A stretch of 64,000 nt of DNA from Prorocentrum cordatum (GCA_963575745.1 CAUYUJ010021142.1:1-64000), one strand, 5' to 3'. Counted from the stretch's first letter, positions 51,376-62,123 are shown. Notes: generated by a model not told the origin, from the sequence alone. Numbers and translations are program-made.

Positions 51376-52020
51376 GAAATGGACACGCGCGCGTCGTCGC
51401 GCGCGCATGCCGAAATCCTTCAAAAACCTTCGGTATCGGAGAGATTTCAAAACCGAATGTCCAAACAACATTTGTTTCGAACAACCATGTTTCGCAACGC
51501 GGGTTCTCAAACAAAAACATGCGCGCGCCCTTGCGAATTCTTAAGACAATCAAGAGTTTCAGCATCTTCAAAAAATTCTACCAAACGGGCTTCGCGCGCG
51601 CGTGTCAAAATCGTTCGAACGCCTTCGCGCGCGTGCCGTCGCGAGAACCCTCTGCAACCAATGAAACGAAATTCACGCGCGCGTCGTCGCGCGCGCATGC
51701 CGGAATCCTTCAAAAACCTCCGGTTTCGGAAGGATGTCAAAATCGAGTGTCACACAAACATAGAAAGACACATGGTTTCGCAACACAGATGTTCAACTAA
51801 AGCGTGCGCGCGCGCTCTTGCGAATTCTTAAGACGACCGTGAGTTTTCAACATGGTCAAAAATGTTACCAAACGGGCTTCGCGCGCGCATGTCGAAATCG
51901 TTCGAACGCCCTTGCGCGCGTGCTGGGGTGGCACGATCCGTGTCAAATTATACCATGCGAGCCAGTCTCGCGCGTCCGCCGCGCGCGCATTTCGAATTCC
52001 TTTCAAAACCTTCATCACCG
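51376..52020 (+). repeat. Tandem repeat of about 290 bp with GCGCGC blocks
   Basis: CGCGCGCGTCGTCGCGCGCG with CATGCCGAAATCCTTCAAAA begins at about 51,388 and again at 51,674; a partial third copy ends near 52,010. Shared internal words: CCAAACGGGCTTCGCGCGCG and AATCGTTCGAACGCC. From 52,021 to 52,430 only unassigned DNA. Confidence 0.88.
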
Positions 52021-52429
52021 ACGCGAAGACGCCGTCATCGTCGTCGGCGTGATCGGAATCGGCGCCGTCACTGGCCGTGCCGTCGTCGCTGCCATCATCG
52101 TCACCAACATCGCTACTATCATCATCACCGCGTCTACACTTGTCGACGTTGCCATGATACCGCGCCCGCCCAAGTCACCGACTCGCACCCAAGTGCCCGC
52201 CTGGATGTGCCGAGCGGTCAGCACCACTGCGGCCGCGTCGGTCGAGCTAAACTACCTGGCTGCTGCGCGCGCGCATGCGCGGGCTGGCGCGGCCGCAGAT
52301 GCACCTGCCAGCGCCAAGCATTCATCGCAATCGCCGCCGCATGAGGTTTTCAAATCAGGTTGCGGGTGGGTGGGTGGGATGTTTGCGCGAGCAGTGGAGT
52401 GGACAACTCACTGCGAACAGAAATTAATT

Positions 52430-52701
52430 GCGCCACATAGATTGCACCACGTAGATTGCATTCCATAGATCGCGCATCATAGACTGCAGCACGTAGATTG
52501 CGCCACATAGATCGCACAGCATAATAAAGTGCACCACAGATGCTGCACCATGGTTTGCGCACTACATAGATTGCACACATCTGTTGCACAACACAGGTCG
52601 CACACCATATATATCACAGCATCTGTTGCACCACACATATTGCACGCCATAAATCTTACACCATAGCTAACACAACACATACTGCACACCATAGGTCGCA
52701 C

Positions 52702-52736
<35 letters not shown>

Positions 52737-52745
52737 CACCACAGA
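52430..52745. repeat. ATAGATTGCACCACA short-period array with (TA)n
   Basis: Degenerate 14-16 bp units with a TA dinucleotide run at about 52,706-52,733. Opposite polarity to the 48.93 kb array. Confidence 0.88.
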
Positions 52746-53139
52746 TACTGCACCACATCGATTGCACAACATATATTGCTGGACACACAATGGTTGGGGT
52801 CCACGCTGGCTAACACATGTTGTACATATACGTACAGTTATGTAGCGAAAACCAATATGCCATACAACAAGAATTCGGACATCCTAACAATATGAGAAAC
52901 CGGCGGAAAGGCGGGGAGCCGCGACAGATATTTAACAATTTGGCAACGCGACGATTGTATTGAATATGTTTCAAAATCAACGGTACCGCAGCTGTGCTAT
53001 GACATGGCCAGAAAACCGCCATTTGAAATATAATCTCGCCTTGCTCAATCACGAGGGAAACACAACATGTTTTCCGACCAGACACATGTCCGTGGAACCC
53101 TGGAGGGTCCAAACAGATCAAAAACACAACAAATCCTCA

Positions 53140-53480
53140 ATCCTCCTCGTCTTCGTCGTCATCGCCGTCGCCACAGCCGCCTCGGGCGGCGGCGTCGCCG
53201 CCGCTCCCGCACACACGCAGGAATGGAAGAAGGACGACGAAGACGACGACGGCGAAGGCAGCGGCTACGACGACGACGACAGCGGCGGCGGCCGACGACC
53301 AACGACCTACGATCAACGAACAACGACCGACCGACGACCGACGGTCGCCGCGACGACGATGACGACGAAGCTGAGAACGACGACGACGACGAAGCTGAGG
53401 ACGATGGCGGCGCCGACGAAGACGCGATGCCGATACCGATACCGACGCCGCCGACGACGACTGCCCAAATCCGCAGAACA
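53140..53480. repeat. GAC/GTC-rich degenerate triplets
   Basis: GTCGTC then GACGACGAC with CAACGACC and CGGCGGC variants. Many spurious Asp/Arg/Thr frames. Bases 52,825-53,139 hold nothing recognised. Confidence 0.82.
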
Positions 53481-53505
53481 TCGATCCCCAGATCCCCCCA
53501 TAGAA

Positions 53506-53700
53506 CTCGGGGGCGGCCAAGAGGGGGGTGTCCAAGAGGGGGGGGTGCAAATCATGACCGGCGGCATGTGCGCGGCCCAGCGGGGGGGCCAGGGACGTAA
53601 TGAAACAAGAAGAGGCGCCATGAAATCTGGGGAAACATCATGGCCCTCGCCATGATATCCACCCCCCCCTAGTCATCACCCCCCTCTTTTCCGCCCCCGA
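53506..53700 (+). repeat. Family O copy 2, unoccupied site
   Basis: Continuous CCCCCCCTAGTCATCACCCC at 53,663-53,682 shows the sequence before the insertion seen at 41.7 kb. Confidence 0.82.
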
Positions 53701-54280
53701 AGAACCGCCGAGGGCAATTTCTCCCCCCCCCCCGGGAAGACTCCTGACGGCCCCGGGGGCCCGAAACGGGCCTCCGCGGGCCGAGGCCGAGGGAGAGCCC
53801 GGGTCTTGGCGGCGGCCGCCTCTTGCAGTGACCACAACGGGCCGCAGTTGGTGGGCCTGTTTTCCACCACCACCACCATAAGTTGGAGGGAGAGGGGGTC
53901 CTCCTCCTCCTCCGCCTCCTCCTCTTCGTCGTCCTCCGCCTCCTCCTCCTCCTCCTCCTCCACCTTGTCCCCTCCCACCTAGTCATCACCCCCCTCTTTT
54001 CCGCCCCCGAAGAACCGCCGAGGGCAATTTCTCCCCCCCCCCCGGGAAGACTCCTGACGGCCCCGGGGGCCCGAAACGGGCCTCCGCGGGCCGAGGCCGA
54101 GGGAGAGCCCGGGTCTTGGCGGCGGCCGCCTCTTGCAGTGACCACAACGGGCCGCAGTTGGTGGGCCTGTTTTCCACCACCACCACCATAAGTTGGAGGG
54201 AGAGGGGGTCCTCCTCCTCCTCCGCCTCCTCCTCTTCGTCGTCCTCCGCCTCCTCCTCCTCCTCCTCCTCCACCTTGTCC
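53669..54280 (+). repeat. Near-perfect 310-bp tandem duplication
   Basis: CTAGTCATCACCCCCCTCTT begins at 53,669 and 53,979. Sequence is identical through GGGCCTGTTTTCCACCACCA to the TCC-rich end. After copy 2, TCCAACTTATGGTGGTGGTG (54,296 on) is the inverse of a block inside each unit, so the last TCC run sits in a hairpin loop. Confidence 0.95.
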
Positions 54281-54367
54281 TCCACCTCCTTCCCCCTCCA
54301 ACTTATGGTGGTGGTGGTGGAAAACAGGCCCATCAGCAGTGAACTGTGAGGAGAAAGACGCTTGGGA

Positions 54368-54520
54368 CGTGTGTGTGTGTGTGTGTGTGTGTGTGGCGGA
54401 AGAGGTTCGCTCTCGCCCCGCCGACCAAAAAAGTGTGTGTGTGTGTGTGTGTGTGGCGGAAGAGGTTCGCTCTCGCCCCGCCGACCAAAAAAGTGCGTGT
54501 GTGTGTGTGTGTCTCAGCCC
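54368..54520 (+). repeat. (GT)n with two 61-bp units
   Basis: GT runs separated by GGCGGAAGAGGTTCGCTCTC and GCCCCGCCGACCAAAAAAGT, repeated twice. Another GT run is at 54,755-54,812, and a TCC run at 54,640-54,664. Confidence 0.93.
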
Positions 54521-54767
54521 AGTGCATCCCAATGCAGCCCTGCCCCGACACTGCTCCCCCCCTCGGTGCACCCCCCGCCGCAGCCGACAGCTCTGGGTGG
54601 CCCGGCTTCCTCTCTTCCTGTCGCGCCGGGGCTCCTCCTCCTCCTCCTCCTCCTCCTCCTCCTCCCGTGCATCGCGGCCTTGATTTGCACACAGCTTGTC
54701 CCCTGTTGCCTTTCCGCTGGAGCAGTCGCCCTCTGCCCAGCCGCCGACGCAAAAGTGCGTGTGTGTG

Positions 54768-54811
<44 letters not shown>

Positions 54812-54867
54812 TGCGTGTCACTGACATGCCCCAGAGGACCCGATCACTTCCCCAAAGATAATTCTTT

Positions 54868-55066
54868 TCGGCGGCGAGCCCGGGGGGGAATGAAAAGGGG
54901 CGGGCCTTCTCAAAAGGCTCGGAAATCCCGCGGCCTTCTGAGAAGTTTTCAAAGCCTTGCCCGGAGACGCAGAAGACTTCTCAGAAGGCCCGACGGCTTC
55001 TCAGAAGTCCCGCCGCCTGGTGAGAGGGCCTTCTCCTTCTCACTTCCCCCTCTCACTCGCCACCGA
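54868..55066 (+). mobile_element. TIR element, family F copy 5
   Basis: 199 bp between TCGGCGGCGAGCCCGGGG and TCACTCGCCACCGA with CTTCTGAGAAG and CTTCTCAGAAG hairpins inside. Confidence 0.82.
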
Positions 55067-55135
55067 GACTCGAACCGAAAACGACGAAAAGCCGATTCGA
55101 AACTCGAACCTGCGAGGCGGGGATTTATCCAGATG

Positions 55136-55290
55136 TACCGTGGTGCCCCAGCGGGCGGTGGATATGAATATATTTTGGCTCCCAGGGCCCGAAAATGTCC
55201 ATATCCACCGCCTGCCGAGGTCCCCGAGAATTGATCCTCCAGGCGGTGGTCACGTATCAATTCCCGCCTCGGAGAACCTCTCCTCGATCG
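55136..55290. repeat. Inverted repeat with GGCGGTGGATATG arms
   Basis: GGGCGGTGGATATGAATAT and CATATCCACCGCC form a stem; a second GAATTGATCC/GTATCAATTC pair follows. Possible decayed TIR element. Confidence 0.6.
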
Positions 55291-55359
55291 ATCGATCAGC
55301 AATTTAGCAGGGGGGAAGCGTGCAAAAAAAGCGAAGGCCAAATTCCCTCAGGACCCGCT

Positions 55360-55590
55360 GCCACTGGGGAAATCAGAAGGTACTGCTACCGCTACTCCCC
55401 AGAACTCTCCTGGGGGGCGCTCTGACCAAACATTCGCGGCGAATCCAGCGGTGGCCACGATGGCCTCTCAGGAGGCCGGAAAAAGGGAAAACGGGCAAAA
55501 GGTAGCGGTATGGTTAAGTCGGGTGCGTCCCCCTACAGGGGGATTTTGGAGAAGGACACGCCCGACTTAACGGTATGGGTACCTTTTCCT
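55360..55590 (+). mobile_element. TIR element, family X copy 2, hit by family A
   Basis: Flanked by identical CCTCAGGACCCGCT at 55,346-55,359 and 55,591-55,604. Right TIR GGTAGCGGTATGG..GTACCTTTTCC is split by the 55-bp family A element. Without it the element is about 166 bp, close to copy 1. Confidence 0.82.
55516..55570 (+). mobile_element. Minimal family A element (copy 4, 55 bp) nested in family X
   Basis: Only the two TIRs remain: AAGTCGGGTGCGTCCCCCTA, a short AGGGGGATTTTGGAGAAGGA link, then CACGCCCGACTTAA. Flanks CGGTATGGTT (55,506-55,515) and CGGTATGGGT (55,571-55,580) match 9 of 10. Confidence 0.9.
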
Positions 55591-56031
55591 CCTCAGGACC
55601 CGCTTCTCTCACGGCGAAGGAACCTCTCCTCGATCGATCGATCGATCGGCGGCGGCGGCCCGCCAGAGGCCGAAAGAGGCTGAGGAAACACCCGCTTCGA
55701 CCCGACAACAATTACGGCTCGAAGCTCGAACCTCGAACCTCTCTTCCCCTCGATCGGTCGAGCCTCGAACCTCGAGGATGAGGAAGAAGCCGACCCGAAG
55801 CCCGAGCCTCCCCCCTCGAGGGATCCATCGGCGGCGGCGGCCCGCCGCAGGCGTCCTTGCACGGCCGCCGGCACAGGTGCGGGTGCCCGAGGCTGCCGTT
55901 GCTGGGGAAGCCGTGGGGCAGGGCCTCGCCCTCGGGCGGTCCTCGGCGGGGGGCCCGGCCCGCCGTGGGCGGCCGCGGCGGAGGGCGGCGGCGGCGGCGG
56001 CCAGCGACAGGGCGCTGGGGCTGCGGCAGGA

Positions 56032-56130
56032 TTGCAAAAAAACGAAGGATTGAAAAAAAACGAAGGATTGCAAAAAAACGAAGGATTGCAAAAAAACCCA
56101 GGATTGCAACAAAAACGACGGATTGCAATC
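56032..56130 (+). repeat. Minisatellite GGATTGCAAAAAAACGAA
   Basis: Five to six units of 17-18 bp. The last ends at GGATTGCAATCC, itself a palindrome. From 55,605 to 56,031 is GC-rich with CGATCGATCGAT and CTCGAACCTCGAA words and no gene. Confidence 0.92.
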
Positions 56131-56489
56131 CTTCGCCCAGGGGTTCGGGCGGGTGGTCCCCGGGGGGTGGGTCGCACAGAGGCGCGCGTCCGACCCGATC
56201 ATAATTATAGCATACCCAGCTTGTAGTGCATCGTTTCCCGAGCGGTGTGGCCAGGAAGCGCCCGCCGCGACGCATATGCTAGGAGATGTTTCAGTGCGCG
56301 CGCCGACCCTGGGGGGGCGACGCACATATAGTATAAGTCTGTTAGGGTGACGCCGATGTGGGGTGACAGAGAATTGGGGGGCGAAGAAAAGGGCCCCAGC
56401 GGGGCCCTTTGGGGTCTCTCCTGGCCCTTGCTCGCTCCAAAAGGGGCCCTCAAGGGCCCCTCCAGGGCCGTTCTCTTCAACCCCCGTGG

Positions 56490-57190
56490 CGTGCCTGGCA
56501 CGCTCGGGCCCCAGGGATGCCCGGCGCGCGTGGCGCGCCTGGCACGCGTGGCGCACCTCGCCCCAGCGTCGCGCACATGGGCTCGGTTTGGGTTCCCAGT
56601 AGCTGTCCATCCGAAAACGACCGCTGAACATGCTGAGGCTCGGGAGAGACTGATGTGTTGGGAGGGCGGGTGGGAGTGAGCTAGACGGCTTGCCCTCTGG
56701 AGGGTGTCTTGACCCCTCCCCACCCCCCAGCCCTGGACCTGGACGGGGGGGGGGGTCGCGAGGTGTCATGGCGTCCAAGATAGCCTGAGATGGCTCCAAG
56801 AGGGCCTCAGAGAGCCCGAGATGGCCTCCAAGATCGCTCAAGACAGACCTACATGGCTCAAGATAACAAACAACATTGCTCCTAGAGGCCCCAAGATGGC
56901 GACAGGACGGTTCCAGCCCCCCTCTGTTCTCCGACACCCTCCACGACAGCCTCAAGAGGTCCTCCAGGGCTCCCAAGAGCCCCAAGAGGGCCCCAAGAAA
57001 CGCCCAGGAGGCCCCCACTATGCTCTCAAGGTGCCGCCAAGAGGCCCGAAGAGGCCAAGATGCCCACCGAGACACCCAAGACGCTCCAAGAGGCCCCCGG
57101 GACCACCAAGAGGCCCCCAAGACGCCCCAAGATGCCTGTAAGAAACTCTCAAGAAACATCCGAAGAGACTCCGAGACGCACCCAAGAGGC
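56490..57190 (+). repeat. Family T copy 2 followed by a family P array
   Basis: 56,490-56,650 matches 30,655-30,840 (GGCGCGCCTGGCACGCGTGG, AGCTGTCCATCC, ACGACCGCTGA). CCAAGAGGCCCC units run from about 56,770 to 57,190. Confidence 0.72.
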
Positions 57191-57217
57191 CTCTGGCCCT
57201 TCTGCTCGTACATTTTC

Positions 57218-57490
57218 CTCCTCCTCCTCCTCCTCCTCCTCCTCCTAATCATCCGCCTATTCCGTCTCCTCCCTCCTCCGTCCTCCCCTCGTGTTCCTCG
57301 TCGTCGTTTTCCTCCTCCTCCTCCCCCTCCGATTCCTCCTCCTCTTGGGGTATGGCGGTTTCCCTGGCCCTTTGTTCCTCTGCATGCTCCCCACTTCCCG
57401 CATCAAGGCTACTCGTCTGGCCATCGTTGCTGGATAGGTGGGGTTACTTTTTGGTCTGCGGGCTCGCGAAGCAAGTCGAAAGCCGTCCGA
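57218..57490 (+). repeat. TCC tract and family U copy 3
   Basis: TCC at 57,220-57,247 and looser CTCCTC to 57,340; then CATCGTTGCTGGATAGGTGG and GGTTACTTTTTGGTCTGCGG of family U. Confidence 0.75.
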
Positions 57491-57989
57491 TCACGAGCCG
57501 GGCCGCGACTAGGCAGCAAGAAAAGAGAGGGGCAAGCGAAGCGAGGCGCGGGCAGCCACCCAGAAGGAGCACAAGGAGCGGCACTCCTAACCTGGTGGCG
57601 TGGAAATCCCGGTGGCGACCATCAAGTAGGCGCAACCAAAATGGCGCGGCGGCGCGACCATGAACACGCAGAGGTCGATCACGCGGTGTGAGTCGGCATA
57701 GGGCCCGACGAAAACGAGCAGGTCCGACAAGCACTCCAGGGTGACATCCGTGCCGTCGGTGACACAACAGCATCGTGTCGGCGCCGGGGTGAAGAGGGGG
57801 CAGCCTCGTCACAGACAGGACTGCAAACTGCAGATCCTCCGGTATGTACACCCGGTGGCACAGGTCGAGAGCGAGGTCCATGTAGGAGAAAGCAGCCGAC
57901 GGGCGCCCAGAGCCACACATGCCGAAATGGACGACACCGTAGCGAGACCCCGCAGAACCCAAACGGTCACCAGTAGAAGCTGACACCAA
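57444..57989 (-). pseudogene. Possible decayed coding region (unrecognised)
   Basis: The minus-strand frame begins with plausible protein sequence (YGVVHFGMCGSGRPSAAFSY, then DLCHRVYIPEDLQFAVLSVT, about residues 18-62). Past about 57,770 this frame turns Arg/Leu-rich, while another gives DGTDVTLECLSDLLVFVGPY, also plausible, suggesting a frameshift or splice. Upstream (57,955-58,430) lie two to three degenerate repeats of about 115 bp (GGTCACCAGTRGA, GGGCCACCTGRCC), possibly an intron built of repeats. I cannot name a family. Confidence 0.3.
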
Positions 57990-58547
57990 GCAGGAGCGGG
58001 CCAGAGGCCACCTGGCCCCCCATCCCCAGTGCGGTCATGCATGGGATTCGAGGCGACACCTCGCGGAACCCTCCCGGTCACCAGTGGAGACCGACACCTG
58101 ACAGGAGCAGGTCAGGGGCCACCTGACCGTCCCATCCCAGTGTGAGCCTTGCATGGAATTCAGGCTGTCAGAACACCATCGGACAGCAGTATCGGCGGCG
58201 ACCCCAGCCGCGTGGGATAAACCCGGTGAAGCGAAGGAGAAGAGGGGAAGTGCACGCCAGGCACGGTAGGCAACCCGCTGCGGCAGCTAACCGCTGCGGC
58301 AAAAGAAAACAGGAGACACGAGCATCGGAGCCCACTGAACCCTTCCGGCCATCAGCAGGGGGGGGGCGCCGGCTGAAGGCAGCCAGTAGGCACCGCACCA
58401 CCCAGTCCCGGTGTAATACATGATCCCAGTGACGCAGGAGAGGGGGAGGGGAGTCAGCTACCCGCCGAGGCAAAAGGAGAAAAAGGAGGAGAGTTCACCA
58501 TAACCCTGTGTACACTGACGCGCACGCCAGGCGCTCGGTATCGAAGC

Positions 58548-59542
58548 TTACCTCAGTAAACCCGCCACTGGCACCAGTACGCCATTGTTCTTCACACGCA
58601 ATCCTGGGAAAAGCTTGGCTCTTTCGGCCGCGAAATAGTGTGCGGTCACGGATGATGAAGTCCTCCATTGAACTAGCACACCATCCCTCATGCGCCAGCG
58701 GGTGTAGGCAACGCGTGGTTGTTTCGCCACGCAGTAGTTACTGCAAGAGCCCTCAGGGAGGTGCAGTCGATGAAGCATTGCGGGCGCTCTTCAATGGGAC
58801 GCTTGGCATGGGCAAACACGGTGGGCTGCCAGTCCGATGCCAACATTGAGCCTCAGTGACTGCGATGGAGGCTGAAGGGAAGGGAAAGCAGGGGAACGCG
58901 GCTAACTGCAGCAAGCGCACGAGAGCGAGTTAGCAGTGTAGTCGCATGGCGCACCGCATACCCGGTGTGATGAAAGAGCCGTATCCCGTCGAAACTGGGT
59001 GGTGCCCCGCGCCCAATATTACTGGCGAGACCGTTTCTCGTGCCATGAACTCCATGGGCTCTCGGTTACTCGGTTCCTCTTCCCAGCTTTGCCCGGTGAA
59101 TCGGGTGCGTCCTTCGTCTTGCCTTTCCCCTTGCTCGGGTGCTCTCCCGCTGCGTGGGACCTGGAGGCGGCGGCCCCGCTGCTGCTGGCAGCTCCTGAAC
59201 TGGAGGCGTTATTGATCGCCGTGAGCCTGTCAGTTGGGCTGCGAAAGCAGGTCTTGGCGCGCAGGATATGGTCGGCGCGGTACACGTCGTAGTTTGCAAA
59301 CCTCCAGGCGTCGAGGAAAACCCGGCACGCGCTTGGCGGCTGCAGTGCTGGGTCAAAGGTCGGCCGGCGTTAGCGAGGCAAGTTTTGGTACAGTGTGCAC
59401 GCCGCAGGTCGCTGAGCATGCTGCCTAGCTCTTGCTGCATCCTGAGGATAAAAGCGCTGTCGGACTCACGGGAGTGTTGTGAGTCGATTGTGCGTAGTGG
59501 TGCCTTGTACTTCTTGGACCCGCCATTCTTCTTGGGCTCCAC
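58548..59542 (-). pseudogene. Further minus-strand coding-like fragments (unrecognised)
   Basis: Three pieces have non-repetitive composition: 59,542-59,066 (starts MEPKKNGGSKKYKAPLRTID, with FILRMQQELGSMLSDLRRAH), 59,285-59,019 (Ser/Ala-rich, then HPSKGKGKTKDAPDSPGKAG) and 58,778-58,548 (WRMRDGVLVQWRTSSSVTAH). They lie in different frames with stops between. A degraded retroelement ORF or a multi-exon gene are both possible; I have no motif that decides. Confidence 0.25.
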
Positions 59543-59639
59543 GCGAAACAGTTTAGAAAACCAAGCCTACACATATTTATGTATATCGAATAAGGGTTTA
59601 TACATAGGTACATTAATATATACACAATAAGCAATGAGA

Positions 59640-59814
59640 GCACGAGGGGGGGAGAGAGGGAGAGAGAGAGAGGGAGGGATAATGAGAGGTAGAGAGAGAG
59701 AGGGAAAAAGAGACAGTGAGAGAGATGTAACAAGGGATTATAGTGTATATGTCACAGACATGCCAATATCAATACACCAATAGAGAAACAACGAACCATG
59801 AGAAAGCGGGGGGG

Positions 59815-59876
<62 letters not shown>

Positions 59877-59935
59877 ACAAAAAACACAGATAAAGGACAG
59901 AGAGAAAAAGACGAGAGAAAGAGACATAAACATAT
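59640..59935. repeat. (GA)n-rich block in AT-rich DNA
   Basis: GAGAGAGA runs at 59,650-59,735 and 59,815-59,875, with TATATACAC and CATAAACATATAC around. Unassigned DNA then continues to 60,613 with a GTCGTC patch near 60,165. Confidence 0.9.
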
Positions 59936-60629
59936 ACTTAACCCATAGGGGTGAATAAGATGAGGAGGGGTTTGGAGGAGCAACAAGAGAGGAGAGATGG
60001 GGACAGAGATCCCAAGAGGCAGATGGGGACGCGACAGGACGACGACCCCCTCAAAGGTCGGCCCCTGGAACGCGCGCCGAAGGGCACTGGGAGACGCGCC
60101 CAAGCCGTGGCGGAGAGGTGCGGCCCAGAGGGCCGCAGAAAAGGACGACGAGAGAAGGGAAACACAAAATCGTCGTCCTCTTCGTCGTGGAAAGGTCATT
60201 GTCAGAACATGTTCTCGATCCTCTTCGTCGTCGCGACAATGACGGCGGCGGCGGCGACGACGGCCTCCCGCCATGGCCCTCGGCAAGGCGGCCAAACGAC
60301 CACGACGGCGAGGAATAATAGCTGGTCATTTTGATTACCTCTGAGCCAGAGGCCAAGCAAATTATGTGATACCGCTAAGAATGCGCGCCGGCGGGAAGAT
60401 CGCACGCTCTCTCGCAAATCCTTCCCCCCTCGCGCTCAGGCCCAGCACGGAAAGTCGTCGTTGCACTGCATACCGCACTGCACCGCCACATCGCTGGTGC
60501 TGGGGCCTCCAATGAGTCGTGCGCCCTCTCGCCCGACCCAGCACACCGTCACAAACACAGGCTCCGCTGCTGCATGAGGCCGTCTTGTTGCACGCGCTTG
60601 CTATCCCACACAGGGCAACTCCCGCGGAA

Positions 60630-60644
60630 CAGTTTTTTTTTTTT

Positions 60645-60679
<35 letters not shown>

Positions 60680-60736
60680 ATATATATATATAATCAATAT
60701 AAAAATATATTAAAAAAACAAAACAAATAAAAAAAA
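60630..60736. mobile_element. Simple-sequence insertion with 16-bp target duplications
   Basis: The 107-bp insert is CAG, about 18 T, about 14 CT, a TATATA run, then A-rich sequence ending in eight A. GGCAACTCCCGCGGAA lies at 60,614-60,629 and again at 60,737-60,752 with no mismatch. A long exact duplication plus an A-rich end is the signature of target-primed reverse transcription. Confidence 0.85.
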
Positions 60737-60909
60737 GGCAACTCCCGCGGAAAAGGAGGGAAACTCGCTACGTGGCGGGCCCGCCTGTCCCCTGCCGACC
60801 GCGGAGACCGGCGAAGGCTCTGCTCAAGCGGCAGTTCCCGCTGCCCCCGGCACGCCGCTGCACCCTGTAGGGACTCCACAGCCCGCCGCACTGCTCGGAG
60901 GTCTAGAAT

Positions 60910-61072
60910 AAAGGGGCCCCAGAACACACAAATAAATACACACAAATAAAAATATTCCCCATATTTTCTCATATTTTCTGGGTTTTTGTCTTCCCCCCCC
61001 AATTCCCATATTTTCGCATATTTTCCTGGGGATCGACGATTAATTGTGTCTGTGTGTTTTTTCCCCTCCTGA
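60910..61072 (+). mobile_element. Family D element copy 3
   Basis: AAAGGGGCCCCAGAACACAC to CCCCTCCTGA, 163 bp. Flanks TAGAAT/TAGAAA match 5 of 6. Unassigned DNA follows to 61,516. Confidence 0.82.
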
Positions 61073-61516
61073 TAGAAATGGGCACCAACACCAAGACAAG
61101 GGGTTGCCCCCACAGGGGGAAGGGGATCCTAGATTTCGGTGCTGGTGGCAATGCTTCGGTCACCTTGGAAGCCAAAATGTTACCGCCGTCACCGAGATCG
61201 GGATCTTCTTCCCTCGCTGGGGGCACACCGCCGATCTTGGTGTTGGTGTCAACCTCTAGGCCTGCGAACTGCCATTGTCTCCGCCTTCAACGCAGTGTCT
61301 CTCCCCCAAATACATAGGTAGTCGCGATATAGATCCCTCCACTCCACGGTTGCCCTGGGGCCCCTGCATCGCACGCGCACGTCCGTACTAACAACACGAA
61401 TCATCGATAGTCATAACAACAGGAAGAACAATCATTCGAGAAAAGAAAGTAACTATAACAGCAGACGGCGGCGTCGACGGCTGCGGATCGAGGCCCCGAT
61501 CAACCAGGACCTTGGC

Positions 61517-61690
61517 TGGAGGCCTTCCAGGTGGGGTCCGAGTAGATGGGGTCAGAGGATTGCGCCGCATCGCGAATGCATCGCCGATGTCGGCGATGCA
61601 TCGGCGACGTCGGCGTGTGTAAAACCGGTCTCCATATCGAACCGCATCGCCGATTCATCGGCGATGCGGCCCGATCCTCTGACCCTTACA
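61517..61690 (+). mobile_element. TIR-like element, family L copy 2
   Basis: GATGGGGTCAGAGGATTGCG at the left inverts to CGGCCCGATCCTCTGACCC at the right; CATCGGCGATGC palindromes fill the interior, as at 15.7 kb. Confidence 0.75.
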
Positions 61691-61790
61691 CCGAGCTTGG
61701 TTTTCCTTCTCTGTCTTCCTTTAGCCTCTGCTGCGACAAGAAATCAAGGCGAAAACGGTCCACGAAATCGGCAAAACACCGTTTAGCCTC

Positions 61791-61944
61791 AGGTCGGGTC
61801 TGTCCCCCTTAGGGGGATTTTGGACGACAAATGAAAAATTGTAAAAAATGCTCCTGACAGACTCAAAAATACAAAAAATCGTCCCCTGATTATTTTTTGA
61901 CTATTTTTGAACACTCCTCCCGTAGAGGGGCGCGCCCGACTTAC
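61791..61944 (+). mobile_element. TIR element, family A copy 5
   Basis: AGGTCGGGTCTGTCCCCCTT to TAGAGGGGCGCGCCCGACTT, 154 bp. Flanks share only TTAGC, so the target duplication is eroded. Confidence 0.82.
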
Positions 61945-62123
61945 ACTTAGCTCGAGCCCTGACGAAAACGCCCAAGCGCGAGTCGTTCGCGGCACGCGCG
62001 AGCCAGGCGTGGTCGGGCGCGCCCGAGGGCGGGGTGCGCCTCCTGGCCCGAGGCGGGTGCACGGACGAGGGGCCAGGGGATGCGACGAGAGAGAGCGAGG
62101 AGGCGGAGGCCAGGACAGCTGTC

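Larger units (their letters stand above)
48858..52824. mobile_element. Candidate foldback-like element (about 3.97 kb)
   Basis: Left end ACAACCATGCTAGC, then GTGGACCCCAA, CAATATATGCGGTTCAATC and GGTGCA, is inverted at the right (TGCACCACATCGATTGCACA, ATATATTG, TTGGGGTCCACGCTGGC). The terminal arms lead into short-period arrays of opposite polarity: GCAATGCMAA at the left, ATAGATTGCACCACA at the right. Terminal inverted repeats built of tandem repeats are the hallmark of foldback elements (established in Drosophila). No target duplication or transposase was identified. Confidence 0.5.

Noticed and set aside
55168-55180. ATTTTGGCTC, a partial spliced-leader match
   Set aside because: Only about 10 nt match and neither the upstream CCGTAGCC nor the terminal CAAG is present.
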